In this document: positions 25,521 through 33,390 of the stretch, one piece after another
Numbering within the stretch: position 1 is the stretch's first letter
Layout of the letters: every line of letters begins with the position of its first letter
NCBI GenBank assembly: GCA_003164715.1
Contig: PLTZ01000051.1
Coordinates: forward strand, 1-59,863
Direction of reading: 5' to 3'
Length of the DNA: 59,863 nucleotides
Origin: Opitutaceae bacterium
Lineage (GTDB): Bacteria > Verrucomicrobiota > Verrucomicrobiia > Opitutales > Opitutaceae
Made by a program: the position numbers and the translations under genes
The notes under the pieces: generated by a model
The model's database searches: none
The model's input: the letters and a program-made list of their open reading frames with translations, nothing else
What the model was told of the DNA's origin: nothing

Positions 25521-26685
25521 GTCCGTGCGCCGCCTGCTCCTGGCCGTGGCGCTCCCCGCCGTCCTGCGCCTGGGTCCAGCGGCCCACGGGGCGCCGGATC
25601 CAGCCTGCGCCATCTATCCGGGGGCAGAATGGAGGGATGACCGCGGCGCCGTCATCAACGCCCATGGGGGCGGATTCCTTCGGAGCGGCGGCCGTTATTA
25701 CTGGTACGGGCAGCACATGGTCGAGGGAGAGGCCGGAAACACCGCCCAGGTGGGGATTCATGTCTATTCCTCGGAGGACCTGTGCCGCTGGCGGGACGAC
25801 GGGATCGCGATGCCCGTTTCCCTTGATCCCCGCAGCGAGATCACCAAGGGATGCCTCATCGAGAGACCGAAGGTCATCTTCAACCGACGGAAGGGGAAGT
25901 TCGTGATGTGGTTTCACCTGGAGGGAAAGGGCAGCGGTTATTCGTCGGCCATGGTCGGCATCGCCGTTGCTGACGAACCGGCCGGGCCCTTCCGGTTCGT
26001 GAGGAGCTTCAGGCCGAATGCGGGGCGCTGGCCCAGGAATGCACCCGAGACTATGCGGACGCCCCTCAGCCAGGCCGAGCTGGCGCGCCTTTCAGGGTGC
26101 AAGATGAACGGCGGACCGAGCGCCGACTTCCCGATCGACCTGGTTTTCCGGCGCGACTTTGCGGGCGGCCAGATGTCCAGGGACATGACCCTCTTTGTCG
26201 ACGACGACGGGGCTGCGTACCTCTTCACCGTGGCGGAGGAGAACGCCACGCTCCAGATTTCGCGCCTGACCGACGACTTTCTCGGCGTGACGGGAGACTA
26301 CGCGCGCGTGTTCCCGAACGGCTTCAACGAGGCGCCGGCGGTCTTCAAGAGGAAGGGCCGCTACTTCATGTTCACCTCGGGAACGACGGGCTGGGCCCCG
26401 AACGCGTGCCGCCTTTCGGTGGCCTCTTCGCTGTGGGGGCCGTGGAGGCAGGTGGGGAACCCCTGCTCGGGCACGGACGCGCAGAAGGCCTCGACCTTCG
26501 ACTCGCAATCGACGTATGTGCTGGAGGTCATAGGCCAACCCGATCTGTTCATCTTCATGGCCGACCGCTGGAGACCCGAGAACCCACCCGACGGTCGCTA
26601 TGTCTGGCTTCCCCTGCGCTGGCGCGGTGATCTTCCCTTGATTGAGTGGAAGGATTCCTGGGCACCATCGAATCTCCATGGCTGA
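25486..26685 (+). CDS. Secreted GH43-like five-bladed propeller glycosidase
   Basis: The 399-residue protein has an N-terminal signal peptide (hydrophobic about residues 15-34, LLLAVALPAVLRLGPAAHG). Family features are INAHGGGFLRSGGRYYWYG at the first blade, VYSSEDLCRWRDDG, and IERPKVIFN with the Glu that many GH43 enzymes use, then FTSGTTGW. This resembles the GH43 group with galactanase/galactosidase activity (subfamily 24/34-like), though substrate is uncertain. It overlaps the GH9 gene by 35 bp, so the two are co-expressed. It converges on nagB with 41 bp between stops. Confidence 0.82.
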   Translation: MPIYPKPSSGSESVRRLLLAVALPAVLRLGPAAHGAPDPACAIYPGAEWRDDRGAVINAHGGGFLRSGGRYYWYGQHMVEGEAGNTAQVGIHVYSSEDLCRWRDDGIAMPVSLDPRSEITKGCLIERPKVIFNRRKGKFVMWFHLEGKGSGYSSAMVGIAVADEPAGPFRFVRSFRPNAGRWPRNAPETMRTPLSQAELARLSGCKMNGGPSADFPIDLVFRRDFAGGQMSRDMTLFVDDDGAAYLFTVAEENATLQISRLTDDFLGVTGDYARVFPNGFNEAPAVFKRKGRYFMFTSGTTGWAPNACRLSVASSLWGPWRQVGNPCSGTDAQKASTFDSQSTYVLEVIGQPDLFIFMADRWRPENPPDGRYVWLPLRWRGDLPLIEWKDSWAPSNLHG

Positions 26686-26726
26686 GACCCGGGAATGGGT
26701 GACGCCGTCGGACCGCTTTCCGTTCT

Positions 26727-27545
26727 TCAAGGAGGCGATGGGATCGCACGGTCCTGTGCGAACGCGGACAACTCGCCGGCGGAGGCCGAATCCAGATACA
26801 GGGTAGCGTTCGGGTGCAGCCGCAAGACGGAGGCGGGGCACGATGCATCAATGGGATCCTCGAGCATCGCCCGTACTGCGGCTGCTTTGCGGGGTCCCGG
26901 AACATGGGCGCTTAGGCGCCGCGCAGCACGAAACACCGGCACCGTGAGGGTTAGCGCGTGGCGAGGCACCTCGGCAATGGAGCGGAAACAGCCGTCGTTG
27001 ACTTGCTGCTGGAGGCATGCGCCGTCCAGTTTCACCCTCTTGACGCTGGCGCGGTCATCGAATTTTGCGACGGGCGGATCATTGAATGCAATGTGCCCGT
27101 TTTCGCCCACTCCCATGCAGATGAGGTCGATGGGGAGCTCCGCGAGCAGCTTGGCGTAACGCCTGCAGACCCCGGCGCTATCCCCCTTGCCTGCCGACAG
27201 CGGATGAAATGCGGCCACCTTGAGCCGTGAAAGAAGATGGTCGCGAAGATAGCGCTGAAAACTCCGAGGGTCGTCGCCTTCGAGACCCACGTATTCGTCC
27301 ATCTGGAATGCGGTCACCCGGTCCCAGGCGACCGGGTTCGTCCGGCCGTCCGCAAGCGCGCCAAGGAATTCGTCCTGCGAGGGCGCACAGGCAAACACAA
27401 CCCGGGCGTGGCCCCGGGAGGCGATGCATTGCCAGAGGTATTCGGCCGCGGCGGCCGCGGCGACGCGGCCCAAGTCTGCCCGTGTCGGATGTAGCTCGAC
27501 CGCGAGACGATCGACGACGAAGTGTCGGGCCGGTGTTGCGTTCAC
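26727..27545 (-). CDS. nagB: Glucosamine-6-phosphate deaminase-like protein
   Basis: NagB turns glucosamine-6-phosphate into fructose-6-phosphate and ammonia. The 272-residue protein has the FQMDEYVGLEGDDPRSFQ block with the catalytic Asp and the active-site loop GVGENGHIAFNDPP with the catalytic His. Asn stands where E. coli has Asp141, as in Gram-positive NagB, and Asp stands where E. coli has Glu148. Length matches the family (about 260). Its ATG overlaps the nagA stop by 4 bp (ATGA), so the two are translationally coupled. A related sugar-phosphate isomerase activity is possible. Confidence 0.88.
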   Translation of the reverse strand: MNATPARHFVVDRLAVELHPTRADLGRVAAAAAAEYLWQCIASRGHARVVFACAPSQDEFLGALADGRTNPVAWDRVTAFQMDEYVGLEGDDPRSFQRYLRDHLLSRLKVAAFHPLSAGKGDSAGVCRRYAKLLAELPIDLICMGVGENGHIAFNDPPVAKFDDRASVKRVKLDGACLQQQVNDGCFRSIAEVPRHALTLTVPVFRAARRLSAHVPGPRKAAAVRAMLEDPIDASCPASVLRLHPNATLYLDSASAGELSAFAQDRAIPSPP

Positions 27546-28474
27546 GGGTGGCCGGGCAGGACGATTCCGAACGCCGCGGCGGGCGCGTCGGACCAGAGGC
27601 GGCGGGCCTCGGGCAGGCTAAGGCCCAGGTAGGCGGCCGTCCTCGACACGCCCTCGTCCGGAGCGAGTGTCGATCCGGCAAGGCCTTCGCCTCCAGGCTG
27701 CCGGGCGACATGGTCAGCGCCGATGGTTATGGTTAATTCGCCGAGGGTGTAGTCCCCCGGGGGAGCGCCCGCCCCCGCCATGGCGTCGGTCGTAAAAAGG
27801 ACGCGGCCGGGCGGTTTCGCCCGGAAGAAATTGCGCAGGACGAACGGGGGCAGATGAATGCCGTCGGGAATCAGGCAGGCGGTCAGGTCGTCCCTGGACA
27901 ACAACCGTTGGACCACATTGTCGTGGCGTGGCAGCGTCTCCGGCGTGCCGTTTCCTAGATGCGTTGCGAAGCGCGCACCCGCGGCGACCGCGGCGCCTAT
28001 CTCAGACTCGCTTGCGTTCGTGTGTCCCAACGAAACGTGAACCCCCTGTCGGACGACTTCCGCAATGAATTCCGGAGATCCCGGCCATTCTGGGGCCAGT
28101 GTCACGAGGCGGATTCGGCCCCCGGCGGCACTCTGAAGCCGCGCAAACTCCGCCATTGACGGCGCATGGATCGGATCGGGCGCATGGGCGCCCCTGAATC
28201 CGGGCAGGGGCGAGATCCATGGGCCCTCAAGATGGTATCCCGCGATCATCCGTGCCACCTCGCTGTCACCCGCCCGAGCCCGTTCCAGTCCCTCGAAGCG
28301 CCGGCACAGCCTGTCGATGCTGGCCGTGACCAAGGTCGCAAAGATCGCGCGGACTCCGTGCCGACTGAGCGCGGAGGTCGCGCGCCGCAGGTCCTCCATC
28401 GAAAGGCCGTCGCGCTGGAAGTCGACTCCGCCGAAGCCGTTTACCTGAAAATCGAAAAGAGGGGATTCTGGCAT
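27542..28474 (-). CDS. nagA: N-acetylglucosamine-6-phosphate deacetylase, N-terminally short
   Basis: NagA removes acetate from N-acetylglucosamine-6-phosphate. The 310-residue product begins directly at the barrel (LFDFQVNGFGGVDFQ) and keeps the metal and catalytic residues: HLEGPWISP, VSLGHTNAS, ATHLGNG, and Asp in TTDAMAGAG. Typical NagA has about 380 residues with a beta-sandwich made from both ends; here the first sandwich part is missing and the C-terminus is short too. No earlier in-frame start restores it. It forms a pair with nagB and lies 93 bp downstream of the PQQ dehydrogenase on the same strand. Confidence 0.85.
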   Translation of the reverse strand: MPESPLFDFQVNGFGGVDFQRDGLSMEDLRRATSALSRHGVRAIFATLVTASIDRLCRRFEGLERARAGDSEVARMIAGYHLEGPWISPLPGFRGAHAPDPIHAPSMAEFARLQSAAGGRIRLVTLAPEWPGSPEFIAEVVRQGVHVSLGHTNASESEIGAAVAAGARFATHLGNGTPETLPRHDNVVQRLLSRDDLTACLIPDGIHLPPFVLRNFFRAKPPGRVLFTTDAMAGAGAPPGDYTLGELTITIGADHVARQPGGEGLAGSTLAPDEGVSRTAAYLGLSLPEARRLWSDAPAAAFGIVLPGHP

Positions 28475-28567
28475 GAGGACGGGGCTGCCACCGGTGCGCG
28501 GGCGCTCTTAGGGGTGCGGGAAGTATTCAGGGCAGCGCGGAGGCCCGAGCATGTCGATGCGCGATCT

Positions 28568-30793
28568 TCATTCTTGCCTCAGATCGGCCGGGAGCGCGAA
28601 TGCGACGTAGGCGTCGCCGGTCGGGGTTGCAATCTTCCCGCCTCCGGTCGCCGCTATAACGACAAACTCCCGCCCGTTCACTTCGTAGACCGACGGGGGC
28701 GCGCACCCCTCCCAGGGCAGCCTTGCCGACCAAAGCTCCTTTCCGGTGTCCTTGTCGAATGCGCGAATCATGGAATCCTTTGTGCCGGAACAGAAGACCA
28801 GGCCCCCCGCTGTGACCGTTGGCCCCCCGAAGTTCTCCGTTCCCGTCTCCGGCTGCCCCTCTTTGGAAAGCTTCTCGTAGTTTCCGAGCGGCACCCGCCA
28901 GACAATCCTGCCGGTGTTCATGTCGATGCAGACGAGTTCGCCCCACGGGGGATTGCAGCCCGGGTAGCCGTCCGGGTCGTTGATGAAGTTCCAGCCATCG
29001 GCGAAATATGTCGGGCCCGCGGCCGCGACGTGGGGCGGTGGCGGCTGATTGCGGCGCATCAGGAAGTCGAGCAGGTCGCGCCGTTGTCCTTCCGCCATCG
29101 GCGGCGCCGGGGGCATTTGGCCTCGCCCGGTCCTTAGGAGGCCCGTCACCTCGTCGTCGCTCATCCGGTGCCGAAGCCCCAGCAGGGCGGGAACCATTCC
29201 GATCCCCTGGCGCTTCGCACCGTGGCAGCCCGCGCACATCTGCTGAAACGTCGTCTCACCGCCGCTGGGCGCCAGCGAGGGATCGCGCTCACGCTCGTCG
29301 TTGCGATAGACGGTAAACCTCCCGATCAGATGGTTGCTATTGAGATAGATGCGGCCGGTGGGAACGTCCACGCAGGCCCCAGTCCATTCGGCGCCACCCC
29401 TCGAGCCCGCGTAGATCATCGGGCGGCCCTCGCTGGGCGGCTCAAACCATCCATAGGTCGCATGCATCAGCTGCCTCATGACAAAGTCGTGCGCCTGCGG
29501 AGTGCGGTGGGTGACCTCCTCGATCTTGAAATCCTGGGATGAATACGGCTCGGGAAGCTCGGGATCGGGCTGGTAGGCAGCCGTGGCCTCGCCCGGCAGC
29601 GTCGAAGCCGGGGCCCGCCTCAGGCGAAACGGGAAGATCGGCTTTCCGCTCATCCTGTCGAGCAGCAGCGTGTCGCCGACCTTGCTGAGGCACGCGACGA
29701 CGTCAATTTTCCGGGCATCGCGCGTTATGGTCAGGAGGACGGGTGGGGCGGGGCAGTCGAGGTCCCAGATGTCGTGTCGGACATTCTGGAAATACCAGCG
29801 CCGTTTTCCGGTTCGCGCGTCCAGCGCCACGAGACAATCCGAGTAAAGATTGTCCCCGAGGCGGTCGACCCCGACGAAATCCGGCAACGCATTCCCAATG
29901 GCGGCAAAAACAACCCCGCGTTCCGCATCGAGGGACAGGCCACCCCAGCAATGCGCCCCGTTGCCAAACCCGGCCCCCCTCCATGTGTCCGCGCCCGCCT
30001 CGCCCTGCTGAGGGACGGTGTGGAAACGCCAAAGGCTCCTTCCGGTCCCGATGTCGAAGGCGAAAACATCGCCCAACAGCCCGGGCACGATGTAGGCGCC
30101 TTTCCAGATCACGCCAACAGCCGTTCCGCCTGTCGGCAGCGGGGCGCGTCCGTTGACCCCAAAATCGGCCATGGGGTGGCCGGTCTTTGGGTCGAGGGCG
30201 TACACCCAGTCGCCGGAACTGAAAACAACTCGGGCGGGATGGTCCCCCGTCCCCGGCCAGTAGACGAGGCCGCGACGGGCGGGCGCGTCCTCGATCCTGG
30301 GCTGCTCCACGGGCTCAAGCTGGAACCGCCAAAGCTCGGTGCCGTTCGACGCGTCGATGGCGACGATCGCGCGCCCGGGCGTGGGCCCGTACATTACGCC
30401 GTCAACGACGATCGGATTTGCCTGGATGTTCCCGATGCCGTCGCGTGAGTGGTACGTCCATGCCTCGCGCAGGTTCTTGACGTTCTCTCGGTTGATCTGC
30501 GCGAGCGCCGAGTAGCGATCGGCAAACGAGTCGCCGTGGGAGACCGTCCAGGTCCGCAGTGAGCCCGCGGCAGGAAGCCCGTTGGTTGGCGTTTGCTCGC
30601 GCGGCAAAGCAGCGGGGATCAACTTGAATTCGGGCAGCTGGGATCTCTGTGCGGCATCCTCAGCCGGGGCGCGCACGCCGCACGTGAGCGCGGCAAACGC
30701 ACATAACCATCCCCTGGGGAAAACCGTGCGGCGGTTCCCCGGTGCCGCACGCCCGCAGGACCCCGAGAAAACCGTTTCCGCGGGTCGTCCCAT
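28568..30793 (-). CDS. PQQ-dependent dehydrogenase with embedded cytochrome c domain
   Basis: Quinoprotein dehydrogenases oxidise sugars or alcohols in the periplasm and pass electrons to cytochromes. The 741-residue protein has a signal-like N-terminus (hydrophobic WLCAFAALTCGVRA), propeller blades with tryptophan-docking repeats (GTELWRFQLE, TGRSLWRFHT, TGKRRWYFQN, TGRIVWRVPL, TGKELWSARL), and one heme c site CAGCH near residues 520-524 with a Met ligand in GRGQMPP. The cytochrome domain lies inside the propeller sequence, before the last blades. ATG 30793 is chosen; ATG 30910 would add 39 residues. nagA follows 93 bp downstream. Substrate is unknown. Confidence 0.87.
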   Translation of the reverse strand: MGRPAETVFSGSCGRAAPGNRRTVFPRGWLCAFAALTCGVRAPAEDAAQRSQLPEFKLIPAALPREQTPTNGLPAAGSLRTWTVSHGDSFADRYSALAQINRENVKNLREAWTYHSRDGIGNIQANPIVVDGVMYGPTPGRAIVAIDASNGTELWRFQLEPVEQPRIEDAPARRGLVYWPGTGDHPARVVFSSGDWVYALDPKTGHPMADFGVNGRAPLPTGGTAVGVIWKGAYIVPGLLGDVFAFDIGTGRSLWRFHTVPQQGEAGADTWRGAGFGNGAHCWGGLSLDAERGVVFAAIGNALPDFVGVDRLGDNLYSDCLVALDARTGKRRWYFQNVRHDIWDLDCPAPPVLLTITRDARKIDVVACLSKVGDTLLLDRMSGKPIFPFRLRRAPASTLPGEATAAYQPDPELPEPYSSQDFKIEEVTHRTPQAHDFVMRQLMHATYGWFEPPSEGRPMIYAGSRGGAEWTGACVDVPTGRIYLNSNHLIGRFTVYRNDERERDPSLAPSGGETTFQQMCAGCHGAKRQGIGMVPALLGLRHRMSDDEVTGLLRTGRGQMPPAPPMAEGQRRDLLDFLMRRNQPPPPHVAAAGPTYFADGWNFINDPDGYPGCNPPWGELVCIDMNTGRIVWRVPLGNYEKLSKEGQPETGTENFGGPTVTAGGLVFCSGTKDSMIRAFDKDTGKELWSARLPWEGCAPPSVYEVNGREFVVIAATGGGKIATPTGDAYVAFALPADLRQE

Positions 30794-30965
30794 CCCCGAC
30801 GGCCTTGGGCCCCACAAGCTGGGCCTCACCGCGTGTTCAAGAGTGGATCCGGCGCGTGTCACGGCAAGAAGAGGGGAGGTGAAGAAGTCGCGAATTGGGG
30901 AACCGTTCATGTCGTTGTCGAAATGGGTTTACAACTCAATCCCTGCCTGATTTTTCGCATGGTTT

Positions 30966-30972
30966 CGCAAAC
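30966..30972 (+). promoter_or_regulatory. CGCAAAC half-site upstream of the DegT gene
   Basis: The sequence TTTCGCATGGTTTCGCAAAC ends about 40 bp before the ATG at 31014, in the 220-bp divergent gap shared with the PQQ dehydrogenase. TTTCGCA occurs twice, 10 bp apart, suggesting a direct-repeat site. Confidence 0.4.
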
Positions 30973-31013
30973 ACGGCTATTCCCTTTGAGAAGGGCGCAT
31001 GCTAGCATAGGGA

Positions 31014-32318
31014 ATGATCGAGATTGCAGAAGTTCTGGCGATCAACGGCGGCCCCAAGGCCGTGACGGAACCGGCTCCGCCAAACCTCCTTCATGGAACG
31101 AATGAGATTGGCGAGGAGGAGATCCGTGCCGTCACGAACGTGCTTCGGAGCAAGGTGCTCTTTCGCTACGCCGCGGACCCCTCGAAATCAACCGTGGCGC
31201 AGCTTGAGGCGCTGTTCGCCGCGAAGACGGGGGCCAGGTATGTTCTCGGGGTCAACAGCGGGACCTCCGCCCTGATCGCCGGGCTGATCGCCCTGAAGGT
31301 GAGCCAGGGCGACGAGGTCCTGATCCCCGCGTACACCTACATAGCGACGGCGTCGGCGGTGATGGCTGTCGGCGCCCTGCCGGTCTTGGTGGAGATGGAC
31401 GAGTCCTTGAGCATGGACCCGCAGGACATGGAGAGGAAGATTACGGACCGGACGACGGCGGTCATCCCGGTGCATATGCGCGGCATTCCCTGCGACATGG
31501 GGCGCATCATGGAGATTGCGAGGCGCAGGAAGATCGCCGTCCTTGAGGATTGCGCCCAGACCAACGGGGGCACCTTTGGCGGGCGTGCGCTCGGGACGTT
31601 CGGCGACGCCGGGATCTTCAGCCTGCAGCATTACAAGATCGCCGCCAGCGGAGAGGGAGGCCTGGTCATCACGAATGACCGCGACACCTATGAGCGGGCC
31701 GCGGTGTACCACGACTCGGCCTACGCATTCTGGATGGAGGAGCGCGCGCAGGACCCGGCGGCTGCGGAGCAATGGAAGAACATGTGCTTCCTTGGAGAGA
31801 ATTTCCGCATGTCGGAGCTGCATGGGGCCGTGGCCCTTGAGCAGCTCAAGAAGCGCGACCGGATCCTGGCGCGAACCCGCATGATCAAGAGGCACCTCTG
31901 GCCGGCCTGCGAGGGGATCCCGGGGGCCGTGATGGAGGGGCTCAACGACCGCGCGGGAGACTGCGGGATTTCGTTGGTGTTCTTCATGCCCGACGCGGCG
32001 TCTGCCGTGAACATTGCCGCCATTCTGGCGGCCGAGGGTGTCCGCTGCGGGACCGTGTTCTCAAAGCAGTTCCCGGACCGGCACATCTTCTACCACTGGG
32101 ACTACGTGATGAACAAGCGAAGCGCCCATCGTAACGGAGCCCCTTGGTCGCTGGAGAAGAACCCGCCGCGGGTGTCCTACACGAAGGACATGTGCCCGCG
32201 CACGATCGCGCTTCTTGAGCGCGCCGTCATGCTGCCGATCACGCAAATCATGACGGACCCCTACGTGGACCAGGTGGTCGGGGCGATTCAGAAGGTGGCC
32301 CGCAGTTGGAAGGGTTAG
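31014..32318 (+). CDS. DegT/DnrJ/EryC1-family PLP aminotransferase
   Basis: Members transfer an amino group to keto-sugars or cyclitol ketones (or run in reverse). The 434-residue enzyme has the family start LAINGGPKAVTEP, the cofactor region GVNSGTSAL, PAYTYIATASAV, LEDCAQTNGGTFGG, and the PLP lysine Lys208 in SLQHYKIAASGEGG (His-Tyr-Lys is usual here). The start AINGGPKA is common in the scyllo-inosose/aminocyclitol-type subgroup. It leads a + strand set with the deacetylase and the SSS transporter, so a catabolic role on an amino sugar or aminocyclitol is plausible. Confidence 0.88.
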   Translation: MIEIAEVLAINGGPKAVTEPAPPNLLHGTNEIGEEEIRAVTNVLRSKVLFRYAADPSKSTVAQLEALFAAKTGARYVLGVNSGTSALIAGLIALKVSQGDEVLIPAYTYIATASAVMAVGALPVLVEMDESLSMDPQDMERKITDRTTAVIPVHMRGIPCDMGRIMEIARRRKIAVLEDCAQTNGGTFGGRALGTFGDAGIFSLQHYKIAASGEGGLVITNDRDTYERAAVYHDSAYAFWMEERAQDPAAAEQWKNMCFLGENFRMSELHGAVALEQLKKRDRILARTRMIKRHLWPACEGIPGAVMEGLNDRAGDCGISLVFFMPDAASAVNIAAILAAEGVRCGTVFSKQFPDRHIFYHWDYVMNKRSAHRNGAPWSLEKNPPRVSYTKDMCPRTIALLERAVMLPITQIMTDPYVDQVVGAIQKVARSWKG

Positions 32319-32361
32319 GACGCGGAATCGATTGACGCTGCCCACCCGACGCGGTGACGTC

Positions 32362-32381
32362 GAGCCGGCTCGCGCCGGCTC
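32362..32381. repeat. Hairpin between the DegT and deacetylase genes
   Basis: GAGCCGGC, four bases, GCCGGCTC form a perfect 8-bp stem. No T-run follows, so it is more likely an mRNA-stability or attenuation hairpin than a full terminator. Confidence 0.5.
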
Positions 32382-32426
32382 CCGGGGCGGCGGATTTCAA
32401 ACAGCGCAGTTTCACCTCCAAGATTA

Positions 32427-33206
32427 ATGAAGAATCCAAGACCTGGAACCTTTCGCTGGCCGAATGGCCAGCGCGGGGCCGTGAGCCTGTGCTGGGATGA
32501 TGCGAGGCCGTCGTCGGTCGACGTGGGCGTTCCGCTCCTGGACCGCTTTGGGATAAAGGGCACGTTCTTTGTGCTGCCCCGCAATATGGCGCGCCAGCTG
32601 AAGAAGTGGCGGTCCGCGGCCGCGCACGGCCATGAAATCGGCAACCACACCATCAACCATCCGTGCATGGGCAACTTCATCGGCTGGCAGACCCCGGAGA
32701 CGATGCTCGAGAACTACACCCTCGAGAGGATGGAGCGGGAGATTCTCAAGGCTAACCGGGTCCTGGAAGCGTCCGTAGGGGTCACACCGACGAGTTTCGC
32801 CTACCCGTGCGCCCAGACCTACGTGGGCAGGGGCGTCCGCCTGAGGAGCTACATTCCCCTCGTCGCCAGGCACTTTGTGGTCGGGCGCTCCGGCTTCAGC
32901 GAAACCTACGCAAGCCCGGAGCGCTGCGACCTGGCACAGGTCCCGTCCCTGGACTTTGACTGCAAGAGCTTTGGGCAGCTGCGCGCGATGGTCGACGCGG
33001 CCGTGGCGGACCGGTGCTGGCTGATCCTGACCGGCCACGAGGTGGGTGACGGGCGCACCAAGCAAACGACGTCGGCCAAGGCCCTGGAGAAGCTCTGCGC
33101 CTACCTCCTTGGACGAACGGATATCTGGACCGGCACCGTCACCGCCGTGGGGCGCCACATCGCGGCCTCGGTGAAGCATCCGCCGATTGCGGCGCGCCTG
33201 CGTTGA
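32427..33206 (+). CDS. NodB-type polysaccharide/sugar deacetylase
   Basis: The 259-residue protein has the NodB motif 1 SLCWDDARPSS with Asp24/Asp25, GTFFVLPRN, and motif 2 HEIGNHTINH with the metal-binding His pair. A later LILTGHEVGDG supplies the catalytic-His motif. It lacks a signal peptide, so it should work in the cytoplasm, possibly on a small N- or O-acetylated sugar rather than on a cell-wall polymer. It lies 108 bp after the DegT gene and 184 bp before the SSS transporter. Confidence 0.85.
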   Translation: MKNPRPGTFRWPNGQRGAVSLCWDDARPSSVDVGVPLLDRFGIKGTFFVLPRNMARQLKKWRSAAAHGHEIGNHTINHPCMGNFIGWQTPETMLENYTLERMEREILKANRVLEASVGVTPTSFAYPCAQTYVGRGVRLRSYIPLVARHFVVGRSGFSETYASPERCDLAQVPSLDFDCKSFGQLRAMVDAAVADRCWLILTGHEVGDGRTKQTTSAKALEKLCAYLLGRTDIWTGTVTAVGRHIAASVKHPPIAARLR

Positions 33207-33390
33207 CCCTATGTTCGTCTCGCGGGAATCAAGGGACCGCACCGTGACGATCCCGGGCGCATTGCGGTGCGCGCCGCGATCGGCGCCTGCGCCGGGCACG
33301 CTCCGAGACCCTGGTTCGCACCGGGTCGGAATCGGGCGCTGCGCGGCTCCCGATTTCGCCAGTGGCGCAGGCCGGCGCCACTGAATAGTC

